From positions 2,328-8,624 of the forward strand of contig NVSM01000010.1 of assembly GCA_002401225.1 (NCBI GenBank): a stretch of 6,297 bases of DNA. Direction: 5' to 3'. The notes beneath the pieces were generated by a model that was not told where the DNA came from, ran no database searches, and saw only the letters and a program-made list of their open reading frames with translations. The DNA is from a bacterium. Its GTDB lineage: Bacteria; Planctomycetota; Phycisphaerae; Phycisphaerales; UBA1924. Positions 1-5,121 of the stretch are shown piece by piece (position 1 is the first letter of the stretch; every line of letters starts with the position of its first letter). The position numbers and the translations under genes were made by a program.

Positions 1-1063
1 CGTTGGCATCGATGCACGCGAAGAGCACGACGGTGGGCGAACGGATTCCGAAGTCCATCCCGCCGATCCATGTCCAGGTGTGTGCAGCGTCGGGCAGCCG
101 ATCGACCACATGAATCCCAGGGTTGAACTCGGGGAGCACACAATCGGTCCGCTTTGGGCGCAGGCACAACATCTCGGCGTTCCAAGTCTCATCGCCGACG
201 CGTTTCTTGAGCGCGATCGCGTCATCAATCGTGATATGCCCGGGCACTTGGTTGTTCCGATCGCGCCCTTTGGCTTTGCCCGCACACTCGGCTGCGAGCG
301 GGCAGGGTTGCCCATCTGTGGAATCGTTGCCTAGGCATTGGTGTTCGTTGTCGTCGCAGGTATCAAGCACATCGACCACGCCCCATCGGAAGATTCGGCG
401 CGATGCTTCGTTGTCTTCGAGGCTCTGTGATATCAGATCGTGCATAAGACCATAAGGGACATGCAGGGTTGATAGGCATTCGATCGACCCTTTCACCCTT
501 GTTCCACAGCGTTTTTCGCGCGTGACCAGTTGGGCCGCCTCCCAGACATCGCGATCGAACAGTTCCACTTCGTCGCACCGAAGCTTTTGTACACGGGTAC
601 CTCGCACAGAGGTTTGGGATTGGGCGAGGAGTTCGACGGTTGAGCCGTTGGTGAGGCGGATGCGTCGATCGGTGATCTTGCCTTCGATGAGTTCGTCGAA
701 CCGATCGATCGAAAAGAGATCGCGCAGGTGAGAGTGCATGCGTTTGGATTGTTCGAGCGACCCGCCAAGGATACGAATTTCAATCCCTGGCTTGAAGATC
801 AGATCGAGCATGGTTGCAACCGCAGCGTAGAAGGTCTTGCCGCCACCACGGTTCGCCCAGACCACGCAATCGCGAGGCATCCGATCTTCAAAGAACGCAT
901 GACACAAATATTCAAACGGCGCACTGTGCCCGTCGATCAACGCTTGACGCACGACACGGATCGAGAGCTTGTCAAGAATCCACGCGTGGAGTTCGTCGTC
1001 GGTGGTGGGGCAATTGCCTGTGATCGTGCATTGTTCGTTGATTGCATCTGAAAAGTCGTCCAT
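1..1063 (-). CDS. terL: Phage terminase large subunit (N-terminal 354 residues; runs off the left edge)
   Basis: ATP-driven motor and nuclease that packages phage DNA into proheads. The reading frame is open from ATG 1063 to base 1, so the C-terminal part of the nuclease domain is missing. An AAGAGG ribosome binding site lies 10 bases before the ATG. Visible motifs are Walker A NRGGGKT (residues 71-77), a run with SVRGTR (152-157), Walker B LRCDE (161-165, with catalytic Glu165), and GGMDFG (334-339), whose Asp337 fits the first metal-binding Asp of the RNase H-like nuclease. Between ATPase and nuclease are four cysteines (236, 243, 254, 260; CX6C-X10-CX5C), suggesting a metal-binding insert; Cys300 and Cys308 follow. 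The gene follows the 63-residue ORF by 31 bases. The terminase call rests on motif order and spacing and is strong; the phage family cannot be told. Confidence 0.93.
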   Translation of the reverse strand, partial: MDDFSDAINEQCTITGNCPTTDDELHAWILDKLSIRVVRQALIDGHSAPFEYLCHAFFEDRMPRDCVVWANRGGGKTFYAAVATMLDLIFKPGIEIRILGGSLEQSKRMHSHLRDLFSIDRFDELIEGKITDRRIRLTNGSTVELLAQSQTSVRGTRVQKLRCDEVELFDRDVWEAAQLVTREKRCGTRVKGSIECLSTLHVPYGLMHDLISQSLEDNEASRRIFRWGVVDVLDTCDDNEHQCLGNDSTDGQPCPLAAECAGKAKGRDRNNQVPGHITIDDAIALKKRVGDETWNAEMLCLRPKRTDCVLPEFNPGIHVVDRLPDAAHTWTWIGGMDFGIRSPTVVLFACIDAN

Positions 1064-1094
1064 GTATAATAATCCTCTTTAAAATAAGCCTTGT

Positions 1095-1286
1095 TTATTC
1101 TGTGTCAATCAATCCCAACGCGATCAAGATGGCTTGAGATCGGTCATTTGAGAACGCGGAGAGTGCGTCGAGCACTGCTCTTCGTTGCTTGGTTTGCATG
1201 AAGAAAGTCAATGCGCTGGGCAGCTTCTCTGTCGTGTGTTCTGGTGTGGGTTGTTTAATCGTTGTTGCGTACTGATCTGTTTCCAT
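1095..1286 (-). CDS. Small hypothetical protein (63 aa)
   Basis: Not recognised. The frame can start further upstream (ATG 1325, 1313 or 1301), but only ATG 1286 has a good ribosome binding site: GGAG, 9 bases away. From that start it overlaps the end of the ATPase-acetyltransferase gene by 32 bases in another frame, which suggests translational coupling. The N-terminal third is polar and rich in Thr, Gln and Glu. The C-terminal half (about residues 27-61) looks helical, with basic residues in MQTKQRRAVLDAL followed by a hydrophobic AILIALGLI stretch. It lies directly upstream of the terminase, where small head-packaging accessory genes are common, but nothing in the sequence fixes a role. 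It could be a structural accessory protein or a terminase partner. Confidence 0.6.
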   Translation of the reverse strand: METDQYATTIKQPTPEHTTEKLPSALTFFMQTKQRRAVLDALSAFSNDRSQAILIALGLIDTE

Positions 1287-2667
1287 CTCCGTTATCTCCA
1301 TGTGAATAGACATGGGCGTATGCACGGGGATTGGCGAGCAGCCGACAGGCTGCGATGGGGGCGAGGCTTTTGATTGTTTGCGAACTGGGTGTTCCAGACC
1401 CGATGACTTTGCGTACCTTGCTCCAAGTGATCAGTTCGCGTTCGAGCAGCGAACCTGATTCGATTGGCGTGTTAATGAGATTGGCGAGTGTGATTTGTTG
1501 ATGATCAATTGCGTCGAGCAGCCGAAGGTCGACCGAGGCAGGGATGAGTTCGTAAGCGGTCATCCCGGAGCGTTCGAAGAATGGGCAGACGGAGCCCATC
1601 GCCGCGATGGATTCGGTGGCGGGTGTTTGTGGGTTGCGTAAATAATGACGAACCAACGCGCTCGCCACACCAAGCCCACGCGAGCGAGGCTCGACGATTA
1701 CCCTTGATATACAGCGTAGATTCGTATTGATCCGCTTGGCATTGGTTGTTTTGTCGTCCGCCGAGAAGAACCCAGGCCAAGCACGATCGCGCCATGAGCC
1801 GTTGAGTGTGGGCATGGAGATGACCAATATTCCCGCGAGAATCTCGCCAAGGATCGGCACAGTTCGCGTGGCTTTGAGGACAAGCGTATGCGTCGCGGGT
1901 TTGGAACCACGGTAGTGCAGGTGGGCAAGTGCTTGGTAATCGGCGATGGTGCCTTGCTCGATGATGATCGGTTGATTGGCTCGCTCACAAGCTGTTCGCA
2001 TGGTGTGCATGGTTCGGTTATTCATGTCGATGATGAGATCAGGATTGAGCATGCCCGCCATGTCTTCGTGCGCAGTTGCAGCGATGAGTGTGATGCCCGT
2101 TCGCTTGGCCCATCGGCGCATTGTATGGGCAAGGGCATACGCGCTCGCCCGATCCAAAGGCGTCGCGAACTCATCAGCGATCACGACATCGCCACGCTGG
2201 GCATTATGCATCGCGAGTGCAAGGTTCAATCGGGCGCGTTCGCCAACAGATAAGCACGAAGCGGGCATCGCCCAGAGTTTTGGTTCTGCAAGCCCCGCAT
2301 GCGAAAGCGTGGCGACCCGAAGTTCGAGTGGGCCAATGAAAAGGTCGATCATGGCTGTGGGTTGGGTGGTTTGAGACGAGAAATTATGGGCAATATGGAT
2401 TTTCGACGAGCGTGCGATAGATTGTTGAATCCCGCGGAGTAGGCACGATTTTCCTGCGCCCGAGGCACCAGTGATCAGGGCGGTTGATGATGCGCCGATG
2501 CGATCGAGCATTACAGCCGAAGGATGTTCGATCTTGGGCGAGGTTTGCTTTGTGTGGTGCGCGATCAATCCAAAGCTCGCGCAAGCGCGGAGTGCGCACA
2601 CAGAGACATCGCTCGGCGTGTTGATCGCGATTGGTTGAACAAGTTTGGTGGGTTGATTCCAGCTCAT
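1255..2667 (-). CDS. ABC-type ATPase fused to a GNAT acetyltransferase (COG2401-like)
   Basis: A 470-residue two-domain protein. The N-terminal half is a soluble ABC ATPase: Walker A GASGAGKS (67-74), signature LSVGER (139-144, a variant of LSGGQ), Walker B VVIADEF (161-167), D-loop-like ATPLDRAS (168-175) and switch His200 in ATAHED. No membrane segments are present, so it is not a transporter subunit. The second half is a GNAT domain: the core is ISRVIVEPRSRGLG (320-333), with the acetyl-CoA-binding RxxGxG pattern, followed by AAMGSVCPFFERSGM (355-369). An HYRGS motif (251-255) starts the GNAT half. This architecture matches the family known as an ABC-type ATPase fused to a predicted acetyltransferase, whose substrate is unknown. 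The HY motif and the phage setting recall Mom-like DNA-modifying GNATs, which is only inference. ATG 2667 is chosen because GAG lies 8 bases upstream; an in-frame TTG at 2673 is the alternative. It begins 19 bases after the helix-turn-helix gene ends. Confidence 0.88.
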   Translation of the reverse strand: MSWNQPTKLVQPIAINTPSDVSVCALRACASFGLIAHHTKQTSPKIEHPSAVMLDRIGASSTALITGASGAGKSCLLRGIQQSIARSSKIHIAHNFSSQTTQPTAMIDLFIGPLELRVATLSHAGLAEPKLWAMPASCLSVGERARLNLALAMHNAQRGDVVIADEFATPLDRASAYALAHTMRRWAKRTGITLIAATAHEDMAGMLNPDLIIDMNNRTMHTMRTACERANQPIIIEQGTIADYQALAHLHYRGSKPATHTLVLKATRTVPILGEILAGILVISMPTLNGSWRDRAWPGFFSADDKTTNAKRINTNLRCISRVIVEPRSRGLGVASALVRHYLRNPQTPATESIAAMGSVCPFFERSGMTAYELIPASVDLRLLDAIDHQQITLANLINTPIESGSLLERELITWSKVRKVIGSGTPSSQTIKSLAPIAACRLLANPRAYAHVYSHGDNGDGNRSVRNND

Positions 2668-2686
2668 ATACAATACTCAATCATGC

Positions 2687-3142
2687 TTAGCGCCACGCGC
2701 GGAGTTTGGATTTCGCTTGAGCGTTTGCTTGCGACATCGCGTTGATCGCTTCGCGGTGTTTGCGGACGGAGTAGAAACTCACGCCGAGCGTTTCGGTGAC
2801 CTCGCGGATGGAGTGTCCTTGGATGAAGAGTGATTGGGCGATCGCGCGTTTGGATCGGGTCCAGGCTTCGCTGTGTTCAACAACATACGCGACGCGCGGA
2901 TCGTTGAGCCGATGCACGAGGCGTTTGATTCGTCGGCGGACATGCCTTGGATCTTGTCCGATGAGCTTGGCGATCTGGCTGGCAGATTGCCCGTCGCGGA
3001 ACATGGCAATGATGAGGCTTTGGTCATCGTTTTCGAGCCAATGGGCGCGGTGGACGAGTTGGTCGGTGAGCGTGTTGGTGTGTCTTTTTCGCAGGTCGAT
3101 GTCGTCTGTGACCTTGTCGAGCCAGTCGACGGTGATTGGCAT
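2687..3142 (-). CDS. Double helix-turn-helix DNA-binding protein (possible small terminase or regulator)
   Basis: A 151-residue basic protein with two helix-turn-helix-like segments. The first is at about residues 41-77 (SLIIAMFRDGQSASQIAKLI followed by an Arg-rich recognition-type helix, RHVRRRIKRLVHRL). The second is at about 96-133 (RAIAQSLFIQGHSIREVTET, then LGVSFYSVRKHREAI), which resembles sigma region 4 or transposase-type helix-turn-helix units. The similarity of the two halves suggests an internal duplication. It sits just upstream of the ATPase-acetyltransferase and terminase genes, where a small terminase subunit is often found; that role, or a late-gene regulator, is inference. 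ATG 3142 has no visible ribosome binding site, and no better in-frame start was found upstream. Confidence 0.8.
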   Translation of the reverse strand: MPITVDWLDKVTDDIDLRKRHTNTLTDQLVHRAHWLENDDQSLIIAMFRDGQSASQIAKLIGQDPRHVRRRIKRLVHRLNDPRVAYVVEHSEAWTRSKRAIAQSLFIQGHSIREVTETLGVSFYSVRKHREAINAMSQANAQAKSKLRAWR

Positions 3143-3373
3143 GATTCGCAGGGAATAACCGGAAAGGGCGTCGTATAGCGGTGTATTGCGGTATGGCGTT
3201 GTAGTTGTTGGACTTAGGTGTGATTCCTAGGCGGGAAACTAAATACCGGAAATCAGGAGGCGTTCCGTTGCATTCGCAAGATGAAACCGGAATGGATCGC
3301 GGCGGGTGGCCGGGAATCCGGGGAGCGGTGTGCGCTCACGGTGCGCGCTGCGCGCCGATGGTGCGCGCCTGAA
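3143..3373. other. Gene-free spacer between the TAC operon and the packaging block
   Basis: No convincing gene was found on either strand; the open frames here are short or shadows of the chaperone gene. The chaperone-proximal end (3300-3370) is very GC-rich, with three related copies of a GGTGYGCGC unit (starting at 3327, 3340 and 3360). ACCGGAA occurs three times (3158-3164, 3245-3251, 3286-3292). No clear promoter for the downstream helix-turn-helix gene could be identified by eye. The base composition changes here from the AT-rich cassette back to GC-rich phage DNA. Confidence 0.5.
3350..3368 (-). terminator. Possible GC hairpin just after the chaperone gene
   Basis: Five bases past the chaperone stop, GCGCGC (3363-3368) can pair with GCGCGC (3350-3355) across a 7-base loop. 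A third GCGCGC (3343-3348) offers an alternative fold. There is no T-run after it on the minus strand, so an intrinsic terminator is not proven. It may end or attenuate the TAC transcript, or protect its 3' end. Confidence 0.25.
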
Positions 3374-3919
3374 TCAGGATTCGCCATCAGTGAGATCGTC
3401 TTGATCTTGCTCGGCAATCGCGTATCGCTTCCTGATGTCCTCAAATCGATCCTGGGCGTTTACAGGGGGTATTAGGTAGAGCGGTAGTGATGCTCTGGCT
3501 AAGCAGCTGCTTACCCATTCACGCCAATAGGCGGTGAGATTGATTCTGGAGTTGATGTCGCCAAATGCCTGGAGCGTATCGTTGGGTATATCAGATAAAT
3601 TGTCAACGCTGTAATCGATTTGAAAAACAGCTTTGATTTGGAACAAAGTAATAGGATCAGATTCCGTATCGTCATCGTTGACAACTCCATCAAATTCATA
3701 ATGGATTCGCACACTCAGCATGTTTTCATTTGTGGAAGTTTGCGGTCGGAAATCACGCGTTTGAGCCGTGAGTTTTTCTTCTGTAGAGGGCATTCTTGTG
3801 ACCATGATTTGGCCTTCAACTTGGGTGATACCCTCGATACTCCGGACGCTACGAGACAATTTCATCACTTCGCGGATGATGTCGCGATCTTCTTTTTTTG
3901 GCTCGGTTGATTCAGTCAT
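3374..3919 (-). CDS. SecB-like chaperone of a toxin-antitoxin-chaperone system
   Basis: A 181-residue SecB-fold protein; export SecB of E. coli is about 155 residues. The C-terminal half carries the SecB pattern: strand ITLFQIKAVFQIDYSV (90-105), then FGDINSRINLTAYWREWVSS (119-138), matching the helix after 'N..PYARE', then LPLYLIPPVN (145-154), matching SecB's 'P.L.L.PVNF'. The N-terminal part (70-80) provides the earlier beta-strand region. It has an extended acidic tail (DQDDLTDGES). In known TAC systems (for example Rv1957 of M. tuberculosis) such a solitary SecB folds and protects the antitoxin by binding its C-terminal tail rather than serving export. The ATG overlaps the antitoxin TGA (ATGA), there is no separate ribosome binding site, and chaperone output is therefore probably coupled to antitoxin translation. 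Low G+C, like the other two genes of the cassette. Confidence 0.88.
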   Translation of the reverse strand: MTESTEPKKEDRDIIREVMKLSRSVRSIEGITQVEGQIMVTRMPSTEEKLTAQTRDFRPQTSTNENMLSVRIHYEFDGVVNDDDTESDPITLFQIKAVFQIDYSVDNLSDIPNDTLQAFGDINSRINLTAYWREWVSSCLARASLPLYLIPPVNAQDRFEDIRKRYAIAEQDQDDLTDGES

Positions 3920-4443
3920 GCTGCAAGTGCGTATTGTGATTCAACGGCTTCGTAGTCAGTGAAATCAGAGGTGTTGGAAGCTATTTCAGAAGTGTGAACA
4001 GTTGATTGGCAATATTGATTGGCCTTGGGGTATTGAGATACGATCGATGAAATCGACTGTTTTGATTTGAGCATGTCAAATGTTTTTCGAAGATGATCAT
4101 CAGTTGATTTTGATTGAACGCACTTATTGTTTTCGATTCTAGAGATGGTTTCAGTTGCGATTTTTGTATGGCCAGCGAGTTGTTTCGCAGAGAGGTCAAG
4201 CTCTTTTCGCAGTGAGACGATCTCAGCGGGAGTTAGAAGTTCAAGGTGCGTTCTCAAAGCATCGCGCACGATGTAGTCGTATTCAGGCGATGCAAAGGAG
4301 CTGCCACATGTTGGGCATGCTGTTGTAGGAAGATCATTGATTGATACCTCGTGCATTTTGTTGTCGTGCTTGATCGAAAGAACCTTGTTCTTGAGAACAG
4401 GGTGTGTATCTGATCCACACATGATGCATTCGTTATTTGGCAT
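3916..4443 (-). CDS. MqsA-type antitoxin with chaperone-dependent C-terminal tail ending in YALAA
   Basis: A 175-residue antitoxin. The N-terminal zinc-finger has C6xxC9 and C43xxC46, as in MqsA/YgiT proteins, which bind the toxin through this part. A helix-turn-helix follows at about 72-106 (LTPAEIVSLRKELDLSAKQL ... TETISRIENNK), which would bind the operator upstream and repress the operon. E. coli MqsA stops soon after the helix-turn-helix at 131 residues. This protein has an extra tail of about 45 residues with scattered aromatics (Tyr138, Tyr144, Phe161, Tyr164, Tyr171), as expected of a ChAD chaperone-addiction segment. It ends ESQYALAA, whose last five residues equal the end of the E. 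coli ssrA degradation tag. ATG 4443 is chosen because AGGA lies 6 bases upstream; the longer ATG 4479 form has no ribosome binding site. The stop overlaps the chaperone start. Confidence 0.88.
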   Translation of the reverse strand: MPNNECIMCGSDTHPVLKNKVLSIKHDNKMHEVSINDLPTTACPTCGSSFASPEYDYIVRDALRTHLELLTPAEIVSLRKELDLSAKQLAGHTKIATETISRIENNKCVQSKSTDDHLRKTFDMLKSKQSISSIVSQYPKANQYCQSTVHTSEIASNTSDFTDYEAVESQYALAA

Positions 4444-4468
4444 GATTTGTCCTTTCCAACTTCCTTGA

Positions 4469-4825
4469 TCACGCGTCATGAAAGTTTACCACCAGGATTG
4501 TGGGCTCGTCATCTACTTCAACTAAAACAGTTTCAATGTATCGTTTCACTCCACCCATTTGCAGTCGCATGTCAAAATGGTGTGAAAATTTGTTTTTCCA
4601 ACCTTTTCTGTTCTCGATAACTTCATCAATGCGATCTGGTTTATCAAAAGCCCAGGTAAACATCATCTTCCCTATTTTTCGTTCAATGTCTGCATCCGGT
4701 CCAAACTGTGCAAATAAAGCATCGCGAACATGGTCATGAGGCACCTTGATATATTCCGCGCAATCCCAGTTTTGAAGTGCGTAGAGATACTTCTTTTTTC
4801 GCTCTGGGCATTTGAAGCTGGCCAT
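4469..4825 (-). CDS. Putative toxin of the TAC system (118 aa, family uncertain)
   Basis: First gene of the cassette, assigned as toxin mainly by position upstream of an MqsA-type antitoxin and SecB-like chaperone. Length and charge suit small RNase-type toxins. The C-terminal end, KRYIETVLVEVDDEPTILVV (94-113), followed by NFHDA, recalls the last two strands of MqsR ('VYLKI...VLIVSFK'), with Tyr96 in the place of a conserved MqsR Tyr. The rest (a Lys-rich N-terminus, then a helix at about 30-45, then the WKNKFSHHFDMRLQ segment at 76-89 with two His) does not match a toxin I can name. RelE/MqsR-like folds or a DUF4258-type protein are alternatives, and a different catalytic activity is possible. 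ATG 4825 lacks a ribosome binding site; the nearest GAGG serves an out-of-frame ATG at 4844. Poor translation of the toxin would be sensible. Confidence 0.72.
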   Translation of the reverse strand: MASFKCPERKKKYLYALQNWDCAEYIKVPHDHVRDALFAQFGPDADIERKIGKMMFTWAFDKPDRIDEVIENRKGWKNKFSHHFDMRLQMGGVKRYIETVLVEVDDEPTILVVNFHDA

Positions 4826-4887
4826 GAATAATGATATTAGGCATGATACTAGATCCTCGTCATGTATCGGCCGTCCTTGGCAGATTT

Positions 4888-4910
4888 GTGTAGTTCCTCG
4901 TGATCTACAC
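4888..4910. promoter_or_regulatory. Inverted repeat in the toxin leader
   Basis: GTGTAG (4888-4893) and CTACAC (4905-4910) form a 6-bp inverted repeat around an 11-base loop. It lies between the predicted promoter and the toxin start. It may be a hairpin in the mRNA leader or a second operator half-site pair; a chance repeat is also possible. Confidence 0.3.
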
Positions 4911-4930
4911 CCGCGATTGGTCGGGCTTAC

Positions 4931-4960
4931 ACTCTATGCCAACAAGTTGACATATGTCAA
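4931..4960 (-). promoter_or_regulatory. Predicted sigma-70-type promoter of the TAC operon
   Basis: Read on the minus strand, a perfect -35 box TTGACA (4960-4955) is followed after 18 bases by TAGAGT (4936-4931), 4 of 6 matches to the -10 consensus. Transcription would start near 4924, about 100 bases before the toxin ATG. It overlaps the palindrome, as is usual for self-repressed toxin-antitoxin operons. Confidence 0.6.
4947..4960. promoter_or_regulatory. 14-bp palindromic operator TTGACATATGTCAA
   Basis: A perfect palindrome covering the whole -35 box of the predicted TAC promoter. The antitoxin helix-turn-helix is the natural candidate to bind it, alone or with the toxin, and so repress the operon. 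E. coli MqsA uses a different palindrome (AACCT/AGGTT halves), so this would be a family-specific site. Binding is inferred from position and symmetry. Confidence 0.62.
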
Positions 4961-4986
4961 GTATACGGTTTTTTGATCCTTCCTGT

Positions 4987-5121
4987 TCATAGTAAACCCC
5001 GAATTGGCCCGTAATCCCGCTTAATCAGGCGCAATTTCGTGTTATCGGCACTCTGTAGTGGTGTATAAAGGCCAATCAAATGATCTTTTTTGATATCGCC
5101 TCGCTCTTCTATGGAGTTCAT
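4987..5121 (-). CDS. Small ORF (44 aa), probable gene
   Basis: Not recognised. It encodes MNSIEERGDIKKDHLIGLYT and 24 further residues, ending in RDYGPIRGLL. Support comes from an AGGAAG ribosome binding site with 6 bases between AGGA and ATG, an ATGA overlap with the stop of the preceding 71-residue gene, and a protein-like mix of charged and hydrophobic residues. It fills most of what would otherwise be a 290-base gap upstream of the TAC promoter. Its short length leaves a real chance that it is not translated. No motif gives a function. Confidence 0.5.
   Translation of the reverse strand: MNSIEERGDIKKDHLIGLYTPLQSADNTKLRLIKRDYGPIRGLL

Larger units (their letters stand above)
3374..4960 (-). 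other. Toxin-antitoxin-chaperone (TAC) operon
   Basis: Promoter/operator, toxin, MqsA-type antitoxin and SecB-like chaperone, all on one strand in the order T-A-C. The spacing is tight: 25 bases between toxin and antitoxin, and a 4-base overlap between antitoxin and chaperone. This order is that of described TAC systems with HigBA or MqsRA pairs. Sampled 60-base lines in the cassette are about 32-42% G+C against 57-62% in flanking genes, so it looks like an acquired cassette inside phage DNA. It could stabilise the prophage or act in defence against other phages; the latter role is known for the E. coli CmdTAC system. Confidence 0.85.

Noticed and set aside
728..1051. Plus-strand open frame of 107 codons
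   Set aside because: Lies wholly opposite the terminase gene, whose minus-strand protein has intact ATPase and nuclease motifs.
1888..2374. Overlapping plus-strand open frames of 121 and 132 codons
   Set aside because: Antisense to the ATPase domain with Walker and signature motifs; the plus frames show no recognisable domain.
2796..3178. Plus-strand open frames of 120 and 114 codons
   Set aside because: Antisense to the double helix-turn-helix gene, which has coherent helix-turn-helix patterns; composition is typical of shadow frames.
3158..3292. Three ACCGGAA copies as an operator array
   Set aside because: Short motif with irregular spacing (87 and 41 bases) and no matching promoter; could be chance.
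3268..3372. TTG-started 34-codon plus-strand ORF behind a GGAGG (3256-3260)
   Set aside because: Very short, Gly/Arg/Ala-rich from the GC repeats, on the strand with no other genes; the GGAGG is probably chance.
3253..3444. Minus-strand open frame of 63 codons
   Set aside because: Overlaps the SecB-like gene in another frame and has a low-complexity Arg/Pro/Ser composition.
4934..4990. 18-codon ORF with ATGA overlap after the 44-residue ORF
   Set aside because: Too short to support, and it runs through the predicted TAC promoter, ending in its -10 box.
5076..5094. ATCAAA/TTTGAT inverted repeat as a terminator
   Set aside because: AT-only weak stem without a following T-run, and it lies inside the 44-residue ORF.
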